From JAUVIB01 sp964424545 (GTDB lineage Bacteria > Calditrichota > Calditrichia > Calditrichales > Calditrichaceae), in the NCBI GenBank assembly GCA_964424545.1, contig CAYRJN010000150.1, positions 1 to 9,596 on the forward strand: DNA of 9,596 bases, given 5' to 3'. Below are positions 1 to 4,621 of this stretch, piece by piece (positions within the stretch are counted from its first letter, which is position 1; each line of letters begins with the position of its first letter). Under the pieces are notes generated by a model. It was not told the DNA's origin, did not search any database, and saw only the letters and a list, made by a program, of their open reading frames with translations. Position numbers and translations under genes: made by a program.

Positions 1-25
1 TAATTAATTTATGAAGCTATGCTCT

Positions 26-1339
26 TTAAGCGACAGAATCGGCGAAAGCGCGGCGGCCGAGAGGACACTCGGAGCAGTTAAAATGGCTGCAATAGTTCTC
101 ATTAAGATAAAGCAAAGCCTGAAATAGAGCGGGAGCCGGTAAAACTTCTTGATAAAGGCGATACCAAGGCATATTCCGGCTGATAAGACCATATTGTATA
201 TCCGCCGGTATCCACAAGTAAAATTGTTTCAAATATGCGACAAAACCATAACTCCCCTCTTTTTCGGCCAAGGCAACAATCAAGGGTAGTATGACGTTAA
301 TGATGATTTCCGTAATACGATCAGCCCCCCAATATCCGAGATTTTTTCGATGCTTAAACGGTTTATTCAGAGCAAAATGATCTTTCCAATAACCGGCGGC
401 TTCGATGTCAAAAATATCGAATAAATGATTTTGCAATCGGGGAAAATCGGAACGCTGCCGTAAGATATCTTCAATAATCTGCAACAGAAAATGAGGATGA
501 TATTTACGAATTGTTTCTATCCAGGCCGCTAAACGAAAGTGGGGATGATTTTGCGCACGCACAAAATACAGATTCCAGTTATCGGCAGAAACCGGCGCCG
601 CTTGCAGAACGCAGCGGCGACGTTCATATTCGCTTACTAACGCTACGCCGAATTTATCCGTATTGCCATTGGATAAAAAACCGGCCAGACCGAAATAAAC
701 CGCCGTCAGCGACATTAAAGAATTTTCGGGGGAATCGAGAAATTGCCGAACCAAAGCAAGCGGCATCTTTTGCGCCAATTGCCGAAAAGGAAAGCGATTA
801 CTCGGAAACCCCAGCGCGTCAAAGAATCGGTCATAAAAAACTACTTCCGGAAAACGATACTCAAGAGCCGAACGATAAGCGCTTACTTTAAACTCAAAAC
901 GTTGTAAAGCCATGCTAAGGAGAACATCGCGTATTTCAACAATTTTTTTTTCACCGGCCGTGCAGTTTTGTGAACCGTAAAGCCCTACGTTTTTTAGTAA
1001 TGGAGCGGGTAAAATATAGGTGGGAATAGTGCCGCCGCTTATTTGATGACGCACGGCAGTAGCTTCTCCGTAGGCTATAAGATGCAATAACACGTCGGCA
1101 TAAACGACATCTAAATGGTGCCCGTGATTGTACCAATCCGCAAGAGTAAGATGAAATTCCACATCGCCTTGATAAACCATACCGTCAAGAATGAATTTGG
1201 CGTGACGGATATCCGGGCCGCGTTGTCGGTTCAGACGCCCCGCATTGAGTATTTGCAAACGATGGGCGGCGGAAAGTTTTATCTCTTGACCGCTTTGCGC
1301 ATAATAGTGCCAATAGCGGTACAAAACTTCTTCTTGCAT
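26..1339 (-). CDS. DUF2851 family protein
   Basis: A 437-residue protein of unknown function that I recognise as DUF2851, a family found mainly in Bacteroidota and relatives. The N-terminal family signature is clear: GPD at 41-43, then GDVEFH at 58-63, DWYNHGHH at 68-75 and an LLHLIAYG strand at 84-91. The C-terminus carries Cys417, Cys422 and Cys425 (CxxxxCxxCP), also usual in the family and able to bind a metal or cluster. There is no signal peptide or membrane segment, so it is probably cytoplasmic. The length is normal and the gene looks intact. The ATG at 1337-1339 has no Shine-Dalgarno site and follows an AT-rich leader shared with the divergent XRE regulator, which may control it. The order PD...ExH recalls PD-(D/E)XK nucleases, but that is my inference. 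The family call is firm; the function is unknown. Confidence 0.9.
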   Translation of the reverse strand: MQEEVLYRYWHYYAQSGQEIKLSAAHRLQILNAGRLNRQRGPDIRHAKFILDGMVYQGDVEFHLTLADWYNHGHHLDVVYADVLLHLIAYGEATAVRHQISGGTIPTYILPAPLLKNVGLYGSQNCTAGEKKIVEIRDVLLSMALQRFEFKVSAYRSALEYRFPEVVFYDRFFDALGFPSNRFPFRQLAQKMPLALVRQFLDSPENSLMSLTAVYFGLAGFLSNGNTDKFGVALVSEYERRRCVLQAAPVSADNWNLYFVRAQNHPHFRLAAWIETIRKYHPHFLLQIIEDILRQRSDFPRLQNHLFDIFDIEAAGYWKDHFALNKPFKHRKNLGYWGADRITEIIINVILPLIVALAEKEGSYGFVAYLKQFYLWIPADIQYGLISRNMPWYRLYQEVLPAPALFQALLYLNENYCSHFNCSECPLGRRAFADSVA

Positions 1340-1354
1340 TTTTTATAACTTTTA

Positions 1355-1398
1355 TATATATTCCATTTGTCATCGATAATTTACGAATGGAATATATA
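1355..1398. promoter_or_regulatory. 13-bp perfect inverted repeat, likely operator of the divergent promoters
   Basis: TATATATTCCATT (1355-1367) and AATGGAATATATA (1386-1398) are exact reverse complements separated by 18 nt. The repeat lies in the 61-bp gap between the DUF2851 gene and the XRE regulator gene, and its AT-rich ends look like -10 regions facing both ways. The spacer includes a TTGTCA-like -35 for the plus strand. This is the arrangement expected of a dimeric HTH repressor that controls itself and its divergent neighbour. The binding protein is inferred from adjacency. Confidence 0.65.
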
Positions 1399-1400
1399 AA

Positions 1401-1775
1401 TTGCAATATTTTCAAGATGATTCCATCGATAATTTGGATGTTATCTGCAAACGCATGGATTCCATACGCCGTTCTCGTAATATGACGCAAAAGCAATTTG
1501 CCGAAGCCTTGGAAATCAGCCAGTCGGCTGTCAGTAAATATTTATCGGGACGTATGCCGCCCGCCGACGTTATGCTTAAAATTGCACGACTTGCCCATAC
1601 CAGCGTAGAATGGATACTTTGCGGCGTAAGCGCCGAAGAAAACAGAATAATAAAAGAAGAAACAAGCGGTTACAAGACAACTGCCGACTTCCTGAAGGAT
1701 TACAACGCCCTGCCCGCCCCCGTTCGCGCGGGACTCAATATCATTATCAATTACCTCGGCAATCAGCGTAAATAG
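1401..1775 (+). CDS. XRE/Cro-CI family HTH transcriptional regulator
   Basis: A 124-residue cytoplasmic DNA-binding protein. Residues 15-69 form an HTH_3 domain: helix 1 ICKRMDSIRRSRN, helix 2 TQKQFAEALEI, recognition helix SQSAVSKYLSG, then PPADVMLKIARL and TSVEWILCG, the usual end of Cro/CI-type domains. The tail (70-124) is short and helical, perhaps for dimerisation, with no known sensor or peptidase domain. The start is uncertain. The TTG at 1401 has only a weak GGAA site 8 nt upstream. A second TTG at 1434 would give 113 residues and keep the whole HTH, while the ATG at 1455 would cut helix 1. The surrounding inverted and direct repeats suggest autoregulation and control of the divergent DUF2851 gene. 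Its last 13 nt overlap the convergent NlpC/P60 gene. Confidence 0.85.
   Translation: MQYFQDDSIDNLDVICKRMDSIRRSRNMTQKQFAEALEISQSAVSKYLSGRMPPADVMLKIARLAHTSVEWILCGVSAEENRIIKEETSGYKTTADFLKDYNALPAPVRAGLNIIINYLGNQRK
1420..1465. repeat. Further copies of the ATTCCAT operator motif
   Basis: The core of the upstream inverted repeat, ATTCCAT, recurs at 1420-1426 and at 1459-1465; the latter sits inside the palindrome ATGGATTCCAT (1455-1465). In addition CATCGATAATTT at 1424-1435 exactly repeats 1371-1382. The copies lie within the first codons of the regulator gene if translation begins at 1401, or in its leader if it begins later. They are probably extra binding sites for the same regulator. Confidence 0.5.
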
Positions 1776-2221
1776 CGGCGCACGCCTACAATACGCTCTT
1801 TATAATAGGATGTATTCAAATCCGAGATAATTACGCCTTTTTGGCGCGTAGCGTGGATAAATTTTCCATCACCAAGATATACGCCTACATGATCTAATTT
1901 AGCCGTGCGGTTGCTTTTAAAAAAAATCAGATCTCCGGCTCTGATCCAGCTAATGCGCACAACCTGCCCTTTTTTATACTGCTCTTTAGACGTTCTCGGC
2001 AATGAGTAGTGATAGGCTTGTGCATAAATATTTTGGGCGAGAGAAGAGCAATCGATACCGTTGCGATTGTTGCCACCGTAACGATACGGCGTATTCAGCC
2101 ACGAATAAGCGACGGCCGTAAGACGATCCTCGGATTTGCTCTGCGGAAGTCTGCGATAGGGCGTCGTTGCGCTGCAAGAGATTAACAACGTCGCAGCCAA
2201 AAGAAAAAAAATTCCTTTCAT
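1763..2221 (-). CDS. NlpC/P60 (C40) peptidoglycan endopeptidase lipoprotein
   Basis: A 152-residue exported hydrolase that probably cleaves peptide cross-bridges or stem peptides of peptidoglycan. Residues 1-16 are a lipoprotein signal, MKG plus a hydrophobic run ending in lipobox LISC with Cys16 as the lipidated residue, so it should be anchored in a membrane facing the periplasm. The NlpC/P60 domain fills about 33-152, with TPYRYGG at 44-50, catalytic Cys58 in GIDCSS, His111 in LDHVGVYLG and the third polar residue His123 in FIHA. All three are present. I chose the ATG at 2219-2221 because it starts at the lipoprotein signal, follows an AGAGGG site and overlaps the prenyl synthase stop as ATGA. 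An in-frame ATG 27 nt further upstream would add nine polar residues. It is the last gene of a three-gene operon, and its 3' end overlaps the regulator gene. Confidence 0.92.
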   Translation of the reverse strand: MKGIFFLLAATLLISCSATTPYRRLPQSKSEDRLTAVAYSWLNTPYRYGGNNRNGIDCSSLAQNIYAQAYHYSLPRTSKEQYKKGQVVRISWIRAGDLIFFKSNRTAKLDHVGVYLGDGKFIHATRQKGVIISDLNTSYYKERIVGVRRYLR

Positions 2222-3147
2222 TTCCCTCTGTTTTTTATCGTATCGCACAATTCCCTCAAACTATCGTTTGCGGCGTTGTCGGGAAGCTGCCTCAGATAGT
2301 TTTGTGCATCGCTGAAATATTTTAAATATATTTCACGCGCCTGCTGCAAAACGCCATAATCGGCCAAAGCCCGTTTAAAATCGGATAAATTCATTTTAAA
2401 TATTGCACGTTCATCTATTTTCTGTGCCAATAAAATAGTTAAAAGGGTCTGTTTGTGCATCCTTAAATCGCTGCCAACATCTTTACCGAGCGTTTCCTCT
2501 TCGGCCGTGATATCAAGCAAATCATCTTGCACTTGAAACCCCATACCGAGCGAACGTCCGAATTTAGACAGCAATTTAATATGCGATGTCTTACCGGAGG
2601 CCGTATACCCCCCCAGTTCACAGGAGAGCTCAATTAAAGAGGCTGTTTTACGGTAGATCATATTAAGATATTCATCAAAAACGACCGATTCTTTTTTTTC
2701 AAACTCCTTATCCAGCCCCTGCCCTTCACAAATAATAATCATAGCATCGGTAAAACGTTTGGCCATTTTTCGGATGGGGCCTTTCGGCGATTGCAACAGC
2801 TTCTGAAAGGCAAAACCCATCAAACCATCGCCGGCAAGGATGGCCGTACTAATATTCCATTTTTTATGAACGGTAGGTTTGCCACGACGGGTATCGTCCT
2901 CGTCCATAATATCGTCATGCACCAGCGTAAAATTATGCAGCAACTCAACCGCCGCCGCCGCATCATAGGCGTCCTCTTTTTTACCGTTTAAAGCCATAGA
3001 GGAAAGAATTACCAACAGGGGCCGAATTCTTTTTCCTTTCAACGCTAATACATAATGGATGGGATCATAAAATGTCGCTACGGGATAGAAACCCTGAATC
3101 TGAGAAATCTCATGTTCAAGTTCTTTAAGAAGAGAATCGAAATTCAT
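2218..3147 (-). CDS. Polyprenyl (farnesyl/geranylgeranyl-type) diphosphate synthase
   Basis: A 309-residue trans-isoprenyl diphosphate synthase that condenses isopentenyl diphosphate with an allylic diphosphate in the cytosol. All key motifs are visible: GKRIRP at 38-43, the first Asp-rich motif DDIMDEDDTRRG at 78-89 (Asp78, Asp79, Asp82, Arg87, Arg88), KTASL at 167-171, and GFQVQDDLLD at 203-212 with Asp208, Asp209 and Asp212, followed by GKDVGSD at 221-227. Phe73 is the fifth residue before the first DDxxD. A bulky aromatic there is known to limit chain length, and octaprenyl-type enzymes carry Ala, so a C15-C20 product is my inference. The ATG at 3145-3147 lacks a clear Shine-Dalgarno site and lies 13 nt after the EIIA stop, so coupling is likely. 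It overlaps the NlpC start by 4 nt. Confidence 0.93.
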   Translation of the reverse strand: MNFDSLLKELEHEISQIQGFYPVATFYDPIHYVLALKGKRIRPLLVILSSMALNGKKEDAYDAAAAVELLHNFTLVHDDIMDEDDTRRGKPTVHKKWNISTAILAGDGLMGFAFQKLLQSPKGPIRKMAKRFTDAMIIICEGQGLDKEFEKKESVVFDEYLNMIYRKTASLIELSCELGGYTASGKTSHIKLLSKFGRSLGMGFQVQDDLLDITAEEETLGKDVGSDLRMHKQTLLTILLAQKIDERAIFKMNLSDFKRALADYGVLQQAREIYLKYFSDAQNYLRQLPDNAANDSLRELCDTIKNRGK

Positions 3148-3160
3148 GTAATTATTATGA

Positions 3161-3616
3161 TTATGATGAAAACTGATTTATTATTTGATCTATCTGTTCA
3201 ACCGTTTCAGCCTCTAATAACGCTTTTCGGGTTGAGGCATCTTTTAAATTACGAGAAATCGCCGCCAACGCCTGAATATGCGGGCCTGAAGTGTCGCGAG
3301 GCGATAAAACCAAAAATATAAACTGCCCCGGTTTACCGTCCAAAGACTCAAAATCCACACCTTCTTTTTTTATGCCGAAAGCGATCAATAAGCTGCCTAC
3401 GCCGTCGGTTTTGGCATGAGGAATGGCAATACCATTCTCCAGGCCCGTACTTAAATATCCTTCTCTGGCCAAAACATCCTGCAAGGCCAATTCACGATCC
3501 AATAAATTATCGCTATCCTGCAAACAGTCAAGCAACTCTTCGATAACCTGAACTTTTGAGTTTCCGTTAAGATTAATAATGATATGATTTTTGGTAATAT
3601 ATTCACTCAGTTTCAT
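3161..3616 (-). CDS. PTS EIIA-type (PtsN-like) protein, operon-leading copy
   Basis: A 151-residue soluble protein with a single PTS EIIA-2 (fructose/PtsN) domain over its whole length. The phosphorylated histidine is His67 in NGIAIPHAK, and FIFLVLSPRDTSGPHIQALAAISR at about 96-119 is the conserved second half, with His110 as partner. There is no transporter (EIIB/EIIC) or EI/HPr gene in the window, so a regulatory role like that of nitrogen PTS EIIA is more likely than sugar uptake. The ATG at 3614-3616 is preceded at 4 nt by a perfect AGGAGG and by a TTGACA promoter. An upstream in-frame start at 3667 would lie inside that promoter and is rejected. It is the first gene of an operon with the prenyl synthase and the NlpC lipoprotein, and faces a paralogue. 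Confidence 0.92.
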   Translation of the reverse strand: MKLSEYITKNHIIINLNGNSKVQVIEELLDCLQDSDNLLDRELALQDVLAREGYLSTGLENGIAIPHAKTDGVGSLLIAFGIKKEGVDFESLDGKPGQFIFLVLSPRDTSGPHIQALAAISRNLKDASTRKALLEAETVEQIDQIINQFSS

Positions 3617-3620
3617 AATG

Positions 3621-3626
3621 CCTCCT
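3621..3626 (-). promoter_or_regulatory. Consensus Shine-Dalgarno site AGGAGG
   Basis: CCTCCT on the plus strand reads AGGAGG on the minus strand, 4 nt before the ATG at 3614-3616. It fixes the start of the EIIA gene and rules out the longer in-frame start. Confidence 0.85.
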
Positions 3627-3638
3627 AAATATGTTTTG

Positions 3639-3667
3639 AATTTATCGATTTGTTCTATTCTTGTCAA
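3639..3667 (-). promoter_or_regulatory. Sigma70-like promoter for the EIIA-prenyl synthase-NlpC operon
   Basis: Read on the minus strand, a perfect -35 TTGACA (3667-3662) is followed by a 17-nt spacer and a -10 TAAATT (3644-3639, four of six consensus bases). Transcription would begin near 3632, leaving a leader of about 16 nt that contains AGGAGG. Box quality, spacing and placement agree, but no start has been mapped. Confidence 0.7.
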
Positions 3668-3714
3668 TTTATATGAAAATTATTTTTTTATTTTGCTAAA
3701 TCGTGATTTTAGGC

Positions 3715-3741
3715 TTGTCATTATTTGGAGAATTCTATAAA
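3715..3741 (+). promoter_or_regulatory. Possible promoter for the second EIIA gene
   Basis: TTGTCA (3715-3720) and TATAAA (3736-3741) are separated by 15 nt, shorter than the usual 17. They lie 27 nt before the EIIA start. An imperfect palindrome, CTAAATC-GT-GATTTTAG (3696-3712), sits just upstream and could be a regulator site. The boxes are good but the spacing is not, so this is tentative. Confidence 0.4.
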
Positions 3742-3758
3742 TTAAGCAAATTATTAAC

Positions 3759-3763
3759 GGAGG
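3759..3763 (+). promoter_or_regulatory. Shine-Dalgarno site GGAGG
   Basis: GGAGG lies 4 nt before the ATG at 3768. It fixes the start of the second EIIA gene and mirrors the site and spacing used by its divergent paralogue. Confidence 0.85.
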
Positions 3764-3767
3764 ACTT

Positions 3768-4241
3768 ATGCAATTATCAGATTTCTTAAAAAAAGAATAC
3801 ATTTCAACAAATATCGCCAGTGACGACAGGGATGAGACGATTCGCGAATTAGTCAATCTACTTGACGGTGACGGCGTTTTGAACAACGCTCAACAGACTT
3901 TTAACGCCATTTTAGAAAGGGAAAAAATCATGACCACAGGCGTGGGCAACGGAATTGCTATTCCGCATTGTAAAGACAGCGCTTGCCCGAACTTTGCCGT
4001 GGCCGTCGGCGTATTAAATAAAAAAATTGATTTTTCATCGATCGATAAAAAAAAGGTGAAGCTGATATTTCTGCTCGTAGGGCCGGAAAACAACCCCGGC
4101 ATGCATATAAAATTACTAAGCCGAATATCGCGTTTATTAAGCAACGACGAATTGCGTGAGAACCTTTTCAACGCCAAATCGGCTGATAAAATTCTTGAGC
4201 TTATCAAAGAAGAAGAAAGTTACTATTTCGATATAGATTAA
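3768..4241 (+). CDS. PTS EIIA-type (PtsN-like) protein, second copy
   Basis: A 157-residue single-domain EIIA-2 protein, diverged from the EIIA encoded on the opposite strand. An ungapped alignment of the first 70 residues gives 24 identities. The active-site histidine is again His67, in GNGIAIPHCK, and LIFLLVGPENNPGMHIKLLSRISRLL follows in the second half with the partner histidine in MHIK. No membrane segment or other PTS domain is present, so it is cytosolic and presumably phosphorylated by HPr-type proteins encoded elsewhere. The tail is acidic (EEESYYFDID) and longer than in the paralogue. It appears to be transcribed alone: its own promoter and GGAGG site lie upstream, and 380 bp without a large gene separate it from hisS. 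Different residues around the active His (HCKDS against HAKTD) hint at different partners. Confidence 0.92.
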   Translation: MQLSDFLKKEYISTNIASDDRDETIRELVNLLDGDGVLNNAQQTFNAILEREKIMTTGVGNGIAIPHCKDSACPNFAVAVGVLNKKIDFSSIDKKKVKLIFLLVGPENNPGMHIKLLSRISRLLSNDELRENLFNAKSADKILELIKEEESYYFDID

Positions 4242-4261
4242 AGATATTAGTCGTATATCAA

Positions 4262-4336
4262 TTAATGCGCTATCCGTAATTTATCGTGATGAATAAATGA
4301 GTACGGTTTGGCGAGGCGTTTAAGCAAATTTTTCAT
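4262..4336 (-). CDS. Possible 24-residue small ORF or gene remnant
   Basis: An ATG-started reading frame encodes MKNLLKRLAKPYSFIHHDKL plus four residues, basic at the N-terminal end. The frame stays open for about 14 codons before the ATG, with a protein-like composition, so this may equally be the decayed 3' end of a former gene. There is no Shine-Dalgarno site. The inverted repeat 4325-4355 covers its start region. Chance cannot be excluded for an ORF this short. Confidence 0.2.
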   Translation of the reverse strand: MKNLLKRLAKPYSFIHHDKLRIAH

Positions 4337-4355
4337 TTTTATATCAAAAAATTTG
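4325..4355. repeat. 9-bp inverted repeat, AT-rich
   Basis: CAAATTTTT (4325-4333) pairs exactly with AAAAATTTG (4347-4355) across a 13-nt loop. An overlapping alternative palindrome, ATCAAA-AAA-TTTGAT, lies at 4343-4357. It could be a weak bidirectional terminator for the EIIA gene about 90 nt upstream or a protein-binding site; the stem is too AT-rich to choose. Confidence 0.4.
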
Positions 4356-4411
4356 ATTTCTGGTAATTTTTCCGCCGTACTTTAACAGAGAAATAAAATC
4401 TCACCTTATTA

Positions 4412-4440
4412 CAATAAAATCGAAAAATTTGAGCTTATTG
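4412..4440. repeat. Imperfect 29-nt inverted repeat
   Basis: The outer arms CAATAA (4412-4417) and TTATTG (4435-4440) match perfectly. After two mismatches an inner stem of five pairs (one of them G-T) closes on a 3-nt A loop, 4420-4424 with 4428-4432. It contains a second copy of AAAAATTTGA. It is A+T-rich and of unknown role. Confidence 0.35.
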
Positions 4441-4532
4441 ATTATTATGATACCGTTTACACCGATTTATTTTGTTTATTAAATCATAGTCTTTTATTTT
4501 TTACATAAATTACTTAATACAACTAAAACGTA

Positions 4533-4582
4533 CACGCGAAGCGTGCCACCATAAAAGGTTTAGAGGATGCCATAATCGGCAT
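4533..4582 (+). promoter_or_regulatory. Two small hairpins in the hisS leader
   Basis: CACGC-GAA-GCGTG (4533-4545) is a GC-rich 5-bp stem with a 3-nt loop. ATGCC-ATAATC-GGCAT (4567-4582) is a 5-bp stem extendable by two G-T pairs and one A-T pair, running into TTTTA. The second ends 39 nt before the hisS ATG and resembles a weak intrinsic terminator or attenuator. No T-box sequence and no His-rich leader peptide is seen on this strand, so a control role is only possible. Confidence 0.3.
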
Positions 4583-4621
4583 TTTATCACAAAATCTGTA
4601 AAAAAACGGAAAGAAAAAACA

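Larger units (their letters stand above)
4242..4621. other. 380-bp AT-rich intergenic region with several inverted repeats
   Basis: No large gene is visible. The stretch holds inverted repeats at 4325-4355 and 4412-4440, two small GC-containing hairpins at 4533-4545 and 4567-4582, and a possible 24-codon ORF on the minus strand at 4262-4336. The word AAAAATTTGA occurs twice (4347-4356 and 4423-4432). It must include the hisS promoter and any terminator for the EIIA gene, but I cannot assign either with confidence. The only weak promoter candidate is TTTACA at 4456-4461 with TTAAAT at 4479-4484. Tests by eye for a tRNA or a T-box leader were negative. Confidence 0.6.

Noticed and set aside
1..25. 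Terminator after the DUF2851 gene
   Set aside because: Only 25 AT-rich bases are in the window, with no stem visible.
511..891. 126-codon plus-strand open frame inside the DUF2851 gene
   Set aside because: It is antisense to a clear family gene, with a low-complexity charged composition and no recognisable domain; it is a shadow frame.
3617..3667. Longer N-terminus for the minus-strand EIIA protein starting at 3667
   Set aside because: That start falls in the -35 box of the TTGACA promoter and adds residues before the normal domain start, whereas the ATG at 3616 has a perfect Shine-Dalgarno site.
4447..4482. 11-codon plus-strand ORF as a hisS leader peptide
   Set aside because: It has no histidine codons and no Shine-Dalgarno site, and it is short enough to be chance.
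4520..4560. T-box-like sequence: the minus strand reads GGTGGCACGC near hisS
   Set aside because: It lies on the strand opposite to hisS, lacks the conserved T-box core and specifier stem, and is explained by the CACGC/GCGTG hairpin.
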